From Paludibacter sp. (lineage in GTDB: Bacteria; Bacteroidota; Bacteroidia; Bacteroidales; Paludibacteraceae), in NCBI GenBank assembly GCA_028710415.1, contig JAQTUE010000016.1:62001-126000 (forward strand): 64,000 nucleotides of DNA, read 5' to 3'. Below, piece by piece: positions 28,133 to 41,904 of the stretch. The notes under the pieces are model-generated. The model was not told where the DNA came from. It searched no databases and saw nothing but the letters and a program-made list of their open reading frames with translations. A program made the translations under genes and the position numbers. The first letter of the stretch is position 1. Every line of letters begins with the position of its first letter.

Positions 28133-29806
28133 TCATTTCAATTCATAGGTAATTACTTTATAAATCGCAGGAGTTTGAACTTCTGTATTCTTAGCAGATT
28201 CTAACGCTGGTTGGTTTGGTCCAGGCTGAGGAGGAACAATTTGTCCTTCTAGAGTAACAGAAATCATTGCTTTACGACCTGTCACAAGCACACAGTCATG
28301 TTGCCAGGTTTCGTCGCCATTAAGCATGCGTGTAGATACCCACTTTTCTCCTTCAAACTTTCCTTCAAATACCTGGCCTAAGCGAATATTTTTTGATAGA
28401 TTTCTCTTTCCAAATGTTATTCGTGCTGTAATACCTGCTATTATATATTCATCCGGAGCAGTTTGAATAACCAGGCCATATCCGGTATTGTCCCATTTAT
28501 TATATTCAACATATACTCTATCCTCACCAAATATAAGGGTGTCTCTGGTACTGTTTTTTGTACGCATGAAACCGCGCATTTTACCTGTACCCTGATATTT
28601 TATTATGGTTGGCATCAATTCATTTGTTACAGAGATTGCCTGTCGATAAGCTAAATTGGTATAAGCATCTTCAATCCCAAATGGAGAAAAGCAAATGGCA
28701 TCATGTTCTGCATAAGCATAAAAAGCCCGGGCCTGTTCCGTGGTGCTTTCTGGAATAAAAAGCGGATTATCAGACCGATGATACATCGACAATATTTCTT
28801 TGTAGTTCGGCGCGTAAATATCCGGCGCGCAGAAATCGATATCAGGCGCAGCGGCTTTGTAAATATCCATTGCTCTGGATACCGGCCCTCCGTTTGGATA
28901 TACCCCGGGGAGATCTGTCGGACTTTGAACCAGCCAGGCATTTACATACATTGGAAGGTTAAGTTCTTTTTTACCTAAGCGAGCTACTTCATTTATATAC
29001 GTGGCATATTGCCATGTCATGAAGAAGTTTTGCGCACTTTTCATATCATCAGCAAATACTTCAGACCAAGTACCTTTGGTTTTGCATCCGTTTTTTTGCC
29101 AAACACTTTTCATTTCCGGACTCAAATTATTCGTATTTTTTTGTAAATAGCGAATTAAAGTTTCCTGAACCTGAGCGTTAAATAAGTCAAGAGCTTGTTT
29201 ATTGTAATCCATGTCCTGAAATGCCCCAACCTCGTTCTCGGGTTGCATCATTACGACAATGTGCTCTTTGTCAACTTCCTTTATTCGTTTCATTAATTGC
29301 ACATAAGCCTTAGCATCTGCCATCTGCGCTTCCTTGCAAAAAGCTGAAATCACTTCGCCAATGCTTCCATTGCTTTGCTTCAATTTAAAGAAACGTTTTG
29401 TATCCTTTTTTACCCAAAGTGGCGTATAAGTTGAAAGTCCGTTTTTCCAGCTTGCAAACCATAAGATACAAAGTTTCAGATTGTTTGCGCGAGCCTGGGA
29501 TATAATCCCATCAATAAGCGAATAATCAAATTTACCCTCCTGTGGTTCGAATTGTTCCCACGCAATGGATGCGATAGCTGAATTAAGTCCCATTTCTTTT
29601 AATTTCGGAAAAATGGGAGCCAGATAAGTCAAATTTGAAGATGAAGAATTATGTAACTCTCCGGCAACCATAACAAATGGCTTACCATCAACATACAATC
29701 TGGTAATATTTCCCTCTTTTTTTAATTGAGGTAATTCCTGCGCGTTTACATTGTTGAACAGTATAGCTGTAGAAAACAGGAAAGTAAGGAGGAGTAATTT
29801 CTTCAT
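28133..29806 (-). CDS. GH35-like beta-galactosidase with DUF5597-type C-terminus
   Basis: A 557-residue secreted enzyme: signal peptide (1-22), clan GH-A barrel (about 30-400) with FVMVAGELHNSS near the start, acid/base E192 in QPENEVG and nucleophile E353 in FIPESTTEQ, and a beta-rich C-terminal domain (about 400-545) of the DUF5597 type found on Bacteroidota GH35-like proteins. The expected activity is exo-beta-galactosidase on oligosaccharides, in the periplasm since there is no T9SS domain. The upstream region contains two palindromes (29897-29942) and the downstream gap holds a GH29 relic. Confidence 0.84.
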   Translation of the reverse strand: MKKLLLLTFLFSTAILFNNVNAQELPQLKKEGNITRLYVDGKPFVMVAGELHNSSSSNLTYLAPIFPKLKEMGLNSAIASIAWEQFEPQEGKFDYSLIDGIISQARANNLKLCILWFASWKNGLSTYTPLWVKKDTKRFFKLKQSNGSIGEVISAFCKEAQMADAKAYVQLMKRIKEVDKEHIVVMMQPENEVGAFQDMDYNKQALDLFNAQVQETLIRYLQKNTNNLSPEMKSVWQKNGCKTKGTWSEVFADDMKSAQNFFMTWQYATYINEVARLGKKELNLPMYVNAWLVQSPTDLPGVYPNGGPVSRAMDIYKAAAPDIDFCAPDIYAPNYKEILSMYHRSDNPLFIPESTTEQARAFYAYAEHDAICFSPFGIEDAYTNLAYRQAISVTNELMPTIIKYQGTGKMRGFMRTKNSTRDTLIFGEDRVYVEYNKWDNTGYGLVIQTAPDEYIIAGITARITFGKRNLSKNIRLGQVFEGKFEGEKWVSTRMLNGDETWQHDCVLVTGRKAMISVTLEGQIVPPQPGPNQPALESAKNTEVQTPAIYKVITYELK

Positions 29807-29896
29807 AAAGTAAATCTTTCTGATGATTTCAACAAGAATATAATACTTATTGAATATTTAATTTTTTAATGCTAGTGGTTGCTTCCAATAGCTTTA

Positions 29897-29942
29897 TTCT
29901 TCAAGAAGAATCAACTATTCCTAACTCTAGAGTTAGGAATAG
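29897..29942. terminator. Two adjacent palindromes between GH29 and GH35-like genes
   Basis: A 28-base perfect palindrome (29915-29942, left half CTATTCCTAACTCT) begins 14 bases after the GH29 stop, next to a smaller hairpin ATTCTTC-AA-GAAGAAT (29897-29912). No strong T-run follows on the minus strand. It may be a transcript 3' end processing site, an attenuator within the operon, or a protein-binding site. Confidence 0.55.
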
Positions 29943-29955
29943 CTGATTTTATCAA

Positions 29956-32037
29956 TTATTTTGTCATCACATCCACTTCGGCATATCCGGCAACGTCATC
30001 GCCAAAGGTATTTTTCAATGCAGTCAACTTAATGTAACGAGCCGATACCGGTGCAAAAGTTTTGATTTGCATCAAAGGGTTATTCTTTATGTTTGAGAAT
30101 TCTCCTTCGCTTACCAATTTCCAGTCCTTATTATCGGCTGAAACATAGAACAGATAATGAGTAATAATGCCTGAACTCCATTTATTCTGATCCGGCAGAT
30201 ATTTGAAACCGGAGACGTTATATTCAATTCCTAAATCAATAACCAAGTCAATAGGCATTTTTTTGCCATCTCTCTGATGCCATACACTGGCTGGATCTCC
30301 GTCGAGCATTGCAGCAGCCCTTTCATCGCTGATACCAACTATTTTCCAATCTTTACGGCTGATGTCAAACTTTTCGAAGCTCACCGGGCTGCTTTTACCC
30401 GAAGCCGGATCGTAAGCGATAGCCTTTACGGTTACTTTTCCTTGTGTTGGAACCGGACCGGTATATTTTGTCGAATTATGGGTCGGTTCGCTACCATCCA
30501 ATGTGTAGTAAAAAATAGGTCCGACTTCATCAGTCGATATGCTGATTTCTCCTGATTGATTTCTTGCAATAGAAGGTGCATGCAGGAATACCGGCGCGTT
30601 ATAAATCCCAATATTGGAAATTACCGGACTGCATTTTGAGTCGGTAATGTTGAAACGCACCTTTGTTGCATTTACACTCGGGAAACGAAGGATACGTTTA
30701 TAACCGATAGTGGTTCCTTTTGCCAATTCCTTCCAATTTCCATCAACGAGAGCTTCAACTGTGAAAGCTTTCACCCGTTGTCCCAAACGGATATATTCCT
30801 GTGCCAGAAAACGGTTGAACAAGGTTGGTTTGCCAAAATCGATGGTCAACGAAGCTGTTTTTACATTATCATCAGTAGCCCAATACGAATCTTTTTTTCC
30901 GTCAATGGCTTTGTCAGCTCCAAACTTTCCTGAATTGCCACGAACATTCGAAGCTTGCGCTTTTTTATTTAGGGCAATATTAACAGCAAACGACTCTTTT
31001 ACTGCTTTAGCAAAATCGACCCCATTCTTTTCGTCCGTTGGATGGATTAAGCCATTAGGCATAATCGGGAAGTTGAGCAACATGGTTCCATTGCGACCGA
31101 TAGAATGGTAGTAATAATCCATCAATTGTGGAACGGTTTTTACTTTGGCATCTTCGTTCGGATGGTAAAACCACTCGGGGCGGATAGAGGTGTTTACTTC
31201 GGCAGGCACCCAGGCATTCCCGTTTTCCACACCAAAATGCAAATTGCCCCAAGGGACATCGCCAGTTGCATTCAAGAGACTCCAGTTGGTTTCGCCTACA
31301 TACCCGTCTTCTGTACCTACCCAACGTAAGTCGCCACGCTCACCGCCATCGTTCCAAATAATACATTTTGGTTGCAACTTGTGAATCAGTGCATACGTAT
31401 TCTTCCAATCATAATACGTTGTTCGGTCGATAGTACGTGTTTCGTTTGCACCGCCGTAATATCCATTACCGCCATTGGCACCGTCAAACCACACTTCGAA
31501 AATTTCGCCATAGTTGGTTAAAAGTTCGGTGAGCTGGTTACGGAAGTAGGTGATATACTCCGGTTTTCCGTAGTCCTTGCTGTTTCTGTCCCAAGGTGAC
31601 AAATAAATACCCAATTTCAAACCGTATTCTTTACAGGCATCGGCCATTTCGCGCACCATATCGCCTTTGCCGTTTTTCCATGGAGCGTTTTTTACCGAAT
31701 ATTCGGTATATTTAGATGGCCACAAGCAAAAACCACAGTGGTGCTTGGCTGTGATAATAATCCCTTTCATACCCGATTCTTTACAAATACGAGCCCACTG
31801 GCGACAATCGGCCTTTTCGGGGTTAAACAATATTACGTCCTCATTCCCGAATCCCCACGACTGGTCGGTGTAGGTATTTAGGGAAAAATGGACAAAAGCA
31901 TATGCTTCCATTTCTTGCAATCTCATTTGGTTTTCGGATGGAGTAGGGCCGCAAGAAGCAGGAACTTTTACCTGAGCAATGCCAATACTTGTTGATAAAA
32001 ACGCAAGAACGACTGCGTATAAAAGAATTCTTTTCAT
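29956..32037 (-). CDS. GH29 alpha-L-fucosidase with two F5/8C domains
   Basis: A 693-residue secreted enzyme: signal peptide (1-21), GH29 barrel (about 30-345) with AYAFVHFSLNTYTDQSWG, ITAKHHCGFCLWPS and nucleophile D185 in EVWFDGANGG, an F5/8 type C domain (about 350-480), a chitobiase C-terminal/Ig-like segment (about 485-555, TLDGSEPT) and a second F5/8 type C domain (about 560-693). This domain order is common in GH29 subfamily B, which tends to act on branched alpha-1,3/1,4-linked fucose. No T9SS domain. A 60-base relic of a sister gene's tail is at 28061. Confidence 0.92.
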   Translation of the reverse strand: MKRILLYAVVLAFLSTSIGIAQVKVPASCGPTPSENQMRLQEMEAYAFVHFSLNTYTDQSWGFGNEDVILFNPEKADCRQWARICKESGMKGIIITAKHHCGFCLWPSKYTEYSVKNAPWKNGKGDMVREMADACKEYGLKLGIYLSPWDRNSKDYGKPEYITYFRNQLTELLTNYGEIFEVWFDGANGGNGYYGGANETRTIDRTTYYDWKNTYALIHKLQPKCIIWNDGGERGDLRWVGTEDGYVGETNWSLLNATGDVPWGNLHFGVENGNAWVPAEVNTSIRPEWFYHPNEDAKVKTVPQLMDYYYHSIGRNGTMLLNFPIMPNGLIHPTDEKNGVDFAKAVKESFAVNIALNKKAQASNVRGNSGKFGADKAIDGKKDSYWATDDNVKTASLTIDFGKPTLFNRFLAQEYIRLGQRVKAFTVEALVDGNWKELAKGTTIGYKRILRFPSVNATKVRFNITDSKCSPVISNIGIYNAPVFLHAPSIARNQSGEISISTDEVGPIFYYTLDGSEPTHNSTKYTGPVPTQGKVTVKAIAYDPASGKSSPVSFEKFDISRKDWKIVGISDERAAAMLDGDPASVWHQRDGKKMPIDLVIDLGIEYNVSGFKYLPDQNKWSSGIITHYLFYVSADNKDWKLVSEGEFSNIKNNPLMQIKTFAPVSARYIKLTALKNTFGDDVAGYAEVDVMTK

Positions 32038-32041
32038 TTTG

Positions 32042-32124
32042 ATATATTGATTATTGTTGATTATTATTGATTATTATTGATATTATTGATTATTATTGAT
32101 ATTATTGATTATTATTGATATTAT
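32042..32124. repeat. AT-rich tandem repeat between GH97 and GH29
   Basis: Three near-perfect 19-base units (ATTATTGATTATTATTGAT) preceded by degenerate 9-12 base versions fill the whole gap and touch the GH97 stop codon. The tract lies where the ribosome binding site and leader of the GH29 gene at 29956 would be, so its length could influence GH29 expression. Confidence 0.85.
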
Positions 32125-34114
32125 TTTTCAGGACTAATTATGATTGCAAAGCCACCACCATTAGCCATATTTACTATTAGTTTATCGGCACTTACAACTT
32201 TTACTATTTCGTGTTTGTTGTCTGTTGCATCTTTTCCCGCATTAATTCCATCTTTAAAAATCTCGGCGGAGTAAGTTCCCTTGCCCAGGAAAGACAGGTC
32301 TATCGTCAGTTTCCTTCCCAACCAGTTAGTTAAGCCACCGACAAACCATTTATCACCTTTCCGTCTGGCGATAGCAACATATTCCCCAACTTTTCCATCG
32401 AAGCAATTGTTTCATCAAAAGTGGTAGGAATACGAGAAATAAAGTTGGTGCTTTCCTGCTCTTTCATATACGCTGTAGGACTATCAGCCAGCATTTGTAG
32501 CGGCGCTTCAAAAACAACATACATGCCCAATTGATGACATCTTGTCCCCTGACTCATCGGCATCGAATTACTTGGACGAAAATCTGCTTTTGTTGCATTA
32601 CGCATTGCCCCCGGCGTATAATCCATAGGCCCGGCCAGCATTCTTATGAAGGGGATACTGGTCTCATAATGTGGCATATCATCATTTGGTGTCCATTTGG
32701 CGTTCTCTAACCCTTTAACCCCTTCAAAATTGACAATATTTGGGTAGGTTCGCTGAATACCGGTAGGCTTATACATGCTATGGTAATCAATAAAAAGTTT
32801 ATATGACGCTGCCTTTTTAGCAATGTCATAGAGCGATTTTACCATTTCTTGGTCATCACGATCTATGAAATCGATTTTAAAACCCTTCACTCCCATTTTT
32901 GAATAGTGAGAGAAAGCATCATCTAAAACCTGATTTATGGCATACCATGAGGCCCAGAGAATAATACCGACATTTTTTTGTTTTCCAAAGCTGATAAGTT
33001 CTTCTATGTTCATACTCGGTGAAACTTTCAGCAGATTGGTGTCTTCACTCCAGCCTTCATCAAGCACTACATACTCAATGTGGTTTTTAGAGGCAAAATC
33101 GATATAATATTTATAGGTTTCAGTATTAATTCCGGCTTTAAAATCAACCTTTGATATATTCCAATCGTTCCACCAATCCCAGGCTACTTTGCCCGGTTTT
33201 ATCCAGCTTGCGTCGGCTATTTGTGATGGCGCAGAAAGCTTTTGAACCATATCATTATTTGCCAGATCTTTATCGCTCTCACTTATTATTATTGCTCTCC
33301 ATGGAAAATTACGAGTACCGTTTGTTTTTGCGATATACGATTCCCTCTTCGCCACCATATAGTTCATTTTATTATAACCACCCAAACGTTCTTCCTTCGG
33401 ATAATGGGCAAATGCTCCCTGCAAACCTTGCTGCGTTTGATTATTCCGTATTAAGAACATACCGGGATAATCATCCAGTTCGGCCTCTACGATGGCAGCT
33501 TTTTCCCCATTTTCCAAATCAATAAGAAGCGGAGAAATAGCCAGTGAATCTTTTACAAATTTAGAAAGCGGGATTTCATCATACATGGCTTCGAAAGCAG
33601 ATGAATACATATCCTTTTCCCTCAGATCACGCACATAGGGAACAAAGGCTTTATGATCCTTGGTGAAGTTAAAATAAGCTTTCTCGGATTCAACAATGAT
33701 TTGTCCCTTCTTAGTTGTAAAAAAACGATAGGCTACACCATCGTCATAGGCTCTTAAAATCAAACCAAAATCACCCTTAAAGGTTACTACAACCTGATTA
33801 TACTCATCAATAACAGTATTCTTTTTATAAATGGGTGTGGCAAAAGATGAGTTAACCTTAGAGTTTTTAGCACTAATAACTTTTGCATTATTTCCTAAAA
33901 CGACCCCACCACCGAGTGTTAATGAAATAGTTGAAGGAGCAATAACTTCAGTATTTTCATGTTTGACAGACCATGAGATTTTCGCTTCACTTTCCAAAGC
34001 CATGTCAATCTTCCTGTTGGGAGACTTTACATGGATTACATTAGTTTGAGAATAAGCGAACGAAGCGCTAAGCAAAATAGACGAAAACATAATTCCCCAG
34101 AAGATTTTTTTCAT
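32121..34114 (-). pseudogene. GH97 glycosidase split by a frameshift
   Basis: The 594-residue open frame from 34114 has a signal peptide (1-22), the GH97 N-terminal beta-sandwich, AWDWWNDWN, and Asp in KGFKIDFIDRDDQ. That Asp is the position of the nucleophile in retaining GH97 alpha-galactosidases. Near 32398-32410 the frame changes: the continuing frame reads FDGKVGEYVAIARRKGDKW and GGLTNWLGRKLTIDLSFLG to the stop at 32121, which is the normal GH97 C-terminal domain, while the original frame ends at GKVINGLSVA. A single indel therefore separates the barrel from its last about 95 residues. The barrel is complete, so partial activity is possible; sequencing error is the other explanation. Confidence 0.82.
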
Positions 34115-34212
34115 TCAATTTTTTAAATTAAAATTCAGATATACAGACTTGGAATGGCAGTGAAACGAACATCCCGATTTATCGGGACTCGTAACTATTT
34201 ACTTGTAATTAC

Positions 34213-36111
34213 TTACCTTATCAGACCAACAAACCCTCCTCTTGGAAGGCATTCAATTTTCAAAGTATCCCCTTTTTTGACTTTTATTATTTCTGATGAA
34301 AAAGATTTATTATCCTTCCCATCTTTGATAATCTCCAAATTGCAATTTCCTTTGTCCAGAAAATCAAACTTTACTATTAAAGTCTGGGACTCATCTTTTC
34401 CGTTCAATCCACCAATATACCACTGATTTCCTTTCTTACGAGCAATAATGACTTTTTCGCCCGGATATCCATCAATCAGTTTTGTATTATCCCAACTTGT
34501 TGGAAAATTTTTAAAAAATTCTTTTGGTTCTTTGGGCAATGCTTCATAAGCCGATGGTTCGTCGGCAAAATGCTGCCACCCTGATTCAAATACAACCGAC
34601 AAAGCCAACTCGTGCCCAAAAGATGTAATATGCGGATGCTGCGAATTAGAAAAAGTAACCGGAGTGTAATCCATCGAACCAATTACATTTCGTGTAAATG
34701 GGAGTGTGGTATTATGAGCTGCTGCTTTACCGGTCATTATCGGACCATTGTTATACCATTCTGCACCATAGACAGCTTCAGTTGACATTAAGTTTGGATA
34801 TGTCCGGGACCAACCTCGTGGAGCAGTTGCCCCATGAAAATTAACCATTAAATGGTATTTTGCCGCATCATTCAAAATGTCGATATAATATTTCATCATA
34901 TCCTGCTGGTCGCCGGCAAAAAAATCTACTTTAATTCCATAAACACCTATTTTATTTAACCACGCAAATTCCTTAGCACGCTTTTCGACAGTTTGCAATC
35001 TGTCATTCGGTGTCGGATCCATCCAACTAGTCCCTGAATTGTACCACATCAAAGGTTTTATCCCTTTGCTTTTTGCATAGTTCACGGCATCGTTTATGTC
35101 CCCGCCATTGCCCATTACATCCCATTCCCAATCGATTAGCACATAAGGCCAATTCATTTCCACAGCAAAATCAACATATTCAACTACCTTTTTATAATCC
35201 TTAGAGCCATGATTGTTCGCCCAATAGATCCACGATACAGCGCCGGGCTTTATCCAGCTCGTTTCTTTTAAAGTATTTGGTTTACTCACATCGGCAATTA
35301 ATGTAGAAGCAACAATATTGGAAAGATTTCCTAAAATAATAGTATGCCATTGTGAATTCCATGGAAGGGTTGCAACCGTACCAGATGGATAAATTACTTT
35401 GTATTGATTTTTATTTTGAAGATTATTTAGTCTGGCTGCACAATTGTTTTCGCTGATATCTGCTTCCGAAATCAAACCCCAAATTGATTGATTGTTCACT
35501 TTAAACAATGCCGGATAGCCCCACTCCTGTTTATTTTGCTCGCCAGCCCCTGTTGTAGTCAACGGATAAAAATTTTCATAAGACTTTTCAAAAGGTTGCA
35601 TCCATCGGTTTGTATTATCGGGCAAAACAAAGGTTGTTTCTTCACCACTAATATTTTTTGCAACATCGGAATGATTGGGAAATACATACCGAAATGCAAT
35701 ACCATCATTATAAACTCTAAAAACAATATTCAAAGGTTGATGACTGGAATTTTGGAAACTGAATATTTTTTCGGTGCCGAAATTTTCACACAGTTGGCGT
35801 TTGCCACAAATCATTTCATACTTATCATGTATTGAAACAGGCTTTGATTCGCTAACAAAATGAAGGTTATTTACAAACTGCTCATCAGTACGACTAATGC
35901 CCAACTTAGAATCGGGCAATACTTCGACAAACTTGTTTTCAACTTTATATAAAGCCTTAAAAAAACATTCATGAGACGCATTTTTATCGGGCAAATTCAA
36001 AATAACTTTTATTTTCCCGTTTGGTGAAATTATTTCCTGTGCATTTAAAATAAATGAACTTAAAATAAATGATAGAAAAATGAGGGTCTGTTTCATTGAT
36101 AATAGTCTCAT
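34213..36111 (-). CDS. GH97 alpha-galactosidase-type enzyme
   Basis: A complete 632-residue GH97 enzyme. The ATG at 36094-36096 (MKQTLIFLSF) gives a cleaner signal peptide than the upstream one and may be the true start. N-terminal super-sandwich about 25-280, barrel about 285-530 with WIYWANNHGSKDY, LIDWEWD and D396 in YGIKVDFFAGDQQ, C-terminal beta domain about 545-632. Asp in the KVDFF context suggests the retaining (alpha-galactosidase) branch rather than SusB-type inverting alpha-glucosidase. The start lies 6 bases after the upstream GH2 stop. It is a diverged paralogue of the frameshifted GH97 next to it, so it may cover for that gene's loss. Confidence 0.9.
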   Translation of the reverse strand: MRLLSMKQTLIFLSFILSSFILNAQEIISPNGKIKVILNLPDKNASHECFFKALYKVENKFVEVLPDSKLGISRTDEQFVNNLHFVSESKPVSIHDKYEMICGKRQLCENFGTEKIFSFQNSSHQPLNIVFRVYNDGIAFRYVFPNHSDVAKNISGEETTFVLPDNTNRWMQPFEKSYENFYPLTTTGAGEQNKQEWGYPALFKVNNQSIWGLISEADISENNCAARLNNLQNKNQYKVIYPSGTVATLPWNSQWHTIILGNLSNIVASTLIADVSKPNTLKETSWIKPGAVSWIYWANNHGSKDYKKVVEYVDFAVEMNWPYVLIDWEWDVMGNGGDINDAVNYAKSKGIKPLMWYNSGTSWMDPTPNDRLQTVEKRAKEFAWLNKIGVYGIKVDFFAGDQQDMMKYYIDILNDAAKYHLMVNFHGATAPRGWSRTYPNLMSTEAVYGAEWYNNGPIMTGKAAAHNTTLPFTRNVIGSMDYTPVTFSNSQHPHITSFGHELALSVVFESGWQHFADEPSAYEALPKEPKEFFKNFPTSWDNTKLIDGYPGEKVIIARKKGNQWYIGGLNGKDESQTLIVKFDFLDKGNCNLEIIKDGKDNKSFSSEIIKVKKGDTLKIECLPRGGFVGLIR

Positions 36112-36117
36112 GTATTA

Positions 36118-38556
36118 TTATTTTTGCGTTGATTTGACAATTATACTTCTTTCTTCCAATCCATTTGATGTTACCGATAATTTAATTTCGCCAACATCAT
36201 GCATACTCTTTATCACAACCAACGCTCGTCCTTTCCATGCTTTACGGCTATTACCTACATAGGAGTCAGTATCTTTGATGTTGGCATTATCCACTCCTGC
36301 AATTACACCGGGACCATCAATTTTGAACTGCAAACGGTTCGCAGCATTCGGTTGGATTATTCCATCCTTGTCTGTTATTTCAACGGTTATGTATGATAAG
36401 TCCTGTCCGTTAGCAAGTATCTCTTTTCGGTCGGCTGTCAGCTTTATTTTTGCAGCATCGCCGGCAGTTTGCAGAATGGTCGATTCCATTTCCTTTCCAT
36501 TTTCCACGCCAACTGCTTTAAGTTGTCCGATAGAATAGGGCACTGCGAATGTGGCTTTAAACTGTTGGTCGCGGGCAGTTGCCTGTTCGCCAATCAGCTT
36601 ATTGTCTTGATATAGTCTTACTTTCGGATATTTGGAATAGACTTCAACCTGAATGGTTTTTCCTTCAAAACCCGGCCAGGTCCAGCTTTCCCAGGTTGGA
36701 TAAACCGACCACCATGTTTCTTTGATTTCTAACGGTTCAGGAGCCGGTTCGCGAACTGCCATGTAGAGTTTTTCGTTGTCATTATACAACATGCTCCGGT
36801 AATGAGAAATGGGTTTTCTCCATCCAATCAAATCAATATCGCCGCAATAGGCAGCATGAATGGGAAACATATCGTTATCCCAGTTTTCGCCGGGTGTTTC
36901 TCCGGAATAATAAGTTCTGCCAATGCCGGCTTCGCCGAGATAATCTATCGCCGTCCAAACAAAATCACCGATGACGTAATTATTTTCCTGCACCAATTTC
37001 CAATTAGTAAAAGCATCTTTTGGATAAGATTCGGTGTGAACTATGATACGCGAAAGCACTCTTTTATGATCGTCCGGAGCACTCCACAGGTTGTAATTAT
37101 ATCCGGCAACATCGTGCACTGCCATAAGCGTATCGAATTTTGACCAATCCTTACCATTATTCACAATGGCTGATGTAATTGGTCGGACGGTATCTATTTT
37201 TTTTATTTCACACGAAAGCATTTTGGCGGTTTCAATGGCCGAATGATCGCCTCTCTCCGGTATTTCGTTGCCTATGCTCCACATGAAAACGGAAGGATGA
37301 TTGCGATCGCGCAATACCATTGCGTCCAAATCGCGTTGCCACCATTGGTTGAAATATTTAGAATAATCGTTATTGTTTTTACCTACTTTCCAACAATCGA
37401 ACGACTCGTCCATTACCAATAAACCCAATCTGTCGCAAGCATCAAGAAATGCTTCGGAAGGTGGATTATGAGAAGTCCTGACTGCGTTGAATCCACCTGC
37501 TTTGAGCAATTCAATCTTGCGCTTCTCTGCACGGTCGAAAGCAGCAGAGCCTAAGCAACCATTTTCGTGATGCACGCAACCGCCGTTTATTTTCATTGTT
37601 TCCCCATTAAGTTGAAATCCGTTTTCGGCCGTAAATTTTATGGAACGGATACCAAAATTTGTTTTCGTGTCATCCAACACTTTCTTATCTTTTAATACCT
37701 GAATCTGAGCCTGATACAAATATGGAGTTTCAGGTGTCCAAAGCAAAGGATTTGATACGTTTATGGCTTGAGTGATTTCCTTTTCGCTATTGGCAAGAAG
37801 CTCAACTTTTACCTGACCATTCCCCACGATTTTAGAACTATTATTCCAAAGAATGGCTTTAACAACAATGCTTTGCGTTGAAGAAGTTTCGTTTTTTACC
37901 AATGTTTTCACCTCTACGGTTGCCTTTTTGGGAGACACTACGGGAGTCGTGATGGCTGTTCCCCATTGCGCGACATGGACAGGATTGGTTACCATCATCC
38001 AAACGTGGCGATAAATTCCCGAGCCACTGTACCAGCGACTGTTTACGTGCTGAGAATTGTCAACGCGTACCGCAATAACGTTTTCTTTTCCGAAATTCAA
38101 ATATGGTGTAAGGTCGTAGCTGAACGATGTGTAGCCATACGGATGAACACCCAGGGATTTTCCGTTGATAAAAACTTCGGAATTCATGTAAACACCTTCA
38201 AAATAAATAGCTATTTTTTCAGCTTTCCATGCATCGGGTGCCTGAAAGGTTTTCCGATACCAACCAATTCCAGCTGGGAAATAACCTCCGGCACCTTTTG
38301 TCGGATTTTTAGGATTTACCCTTCCTTCAATGCTCCAATCGTGAGGTAAATCAAGCCTTCGCCACAATGCGACATTGAAATCGTTTGCTTTGGCGTCAGA
38401 AACATCTCTTAAAATGAATTTCCAGTCATTGTCAAATAACTGTTTCCTTTCCATGCCATTCTTTGCATAGGCTGAAAAAGAACTTAAGAATAGTATGAAT
38501 ACGAATACTATTTGTTTGGCAAATTGATTTTTTTTGTATGAATCTAAGTTATCCAT
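36118..38556 (-). CDS. GH2 beta-galactosidase-type enzyme with DUF4982
   Basis: An 812-residue secreted GH2 enzyme. Signal peptide about 1-31 (a hydrophobic core follows a 14-residue charged start), sugar-binding domain about 38-200 (LPHDWSIEG, SRWYSGSGIYRHVW), Ig-like domain about 205-305, barrel about 305-600 with acid/base E431 in WSIGNEIPERG and nucleophile E509 in IVHTESYP, then DUF4982-like and GH2 C5 domains to about 810. It shares the fold order of the T9SS-exported GH2 at 12165 but stops before F5/8C and CTD domains, so the pair could do the same reaction in different compartments. Confidence 0.9.
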   Translation of the reverse strand: MDNLDSYKKNQFAKQIVFVFILFLSSFSAYAKNGMERKQLFDNDWKFILRDVSDAKANDFNVALWRRLDLPHDWSIEGRVNPKNPTKGAGGYFPAGIGWYRKTFQAPDAWKAEKIAIYFEGVYMNSEVFINGKSLGVHPYGYTSFSYDLTPYLNFGKENVIAVRVDNSQHVNSRWYSGSGIYRHVWMMVTNPVHVAQWGTAITTPVVSPKKATVEVKTLVKNETSSTQSIVVKAILWNNSSKIVGNGQVKVELLANSEKEITQAINVSNPLLWTPETPYLYQAQIQVLKDKKVLDDTKTNFGIRSIKFTAENGFQLNGETMKINGGCVHHENGCLGSAAFDRAEKRKIELLKAGGFNAVRTSHNPPSEAFLDACDRLGLLVMDESFDCWKVGKNNNDYSKYFNQWWQRDLDAMVLRDRNHPSVFMWSIGNEIPERGDHSAIETAKMLSCEIKKIDTVRPITSAIVNNGKDWSKFDTLMAVHDVAGYNYNLWSAPDDHKRVLSRIIVHTESYPKDAFTNWKLVQENNYVIGDFVWTAIDYLGEAGIGRTYYSGETPGENWDNDMFPIHAAYCGDIDLIGWRKPISHYRSMLYNDNEKLYMAVREPAPEPLEIKETWWSVYPTWESWTWPGFEGKTIQVEVYSKYPKVRLYQDNKLIGEQATARDQQFKATFAVPYSIGQLKAVGVENGKEMESTILQTAGDAAKIKLTADRKEILANGQDLSYITVEITDKDGIIQPNAANRLQFKIDGPGVIAGVDNANIKDTDSYVGNSRKAWKGRALVVIKSMHDVGEIKLSVTSNGLEERSIIVKSTQK

Positions 38557-38598
38557 TTTGTTCCGTTTTTATCTATTGATTAAATTTCACAATACAAT

Positions 38599-41838
<3,240 letters not shown>

Positions 41839-41904
41839 TTATACATATTTCTCTCCAACTTGTTTATTGGTTTATACCAACAAAGTCTGGATATCAGTCG
41901 ATTC

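Noticed and set aside
32042..32124. CRISPR or iteron array in the GH97-GH29 gap
   Set aside because: Contiguous 19-base microsatellite-like units without spacers, and no replication gene in the window.
32121..34114. Programmed ribosomal frameshifting in GH97
   Set aside because: I see no slippery heptamer with a downstream structure at the shift, and the paralogue next door is in one frame; mutation or sequencing error is simpler.
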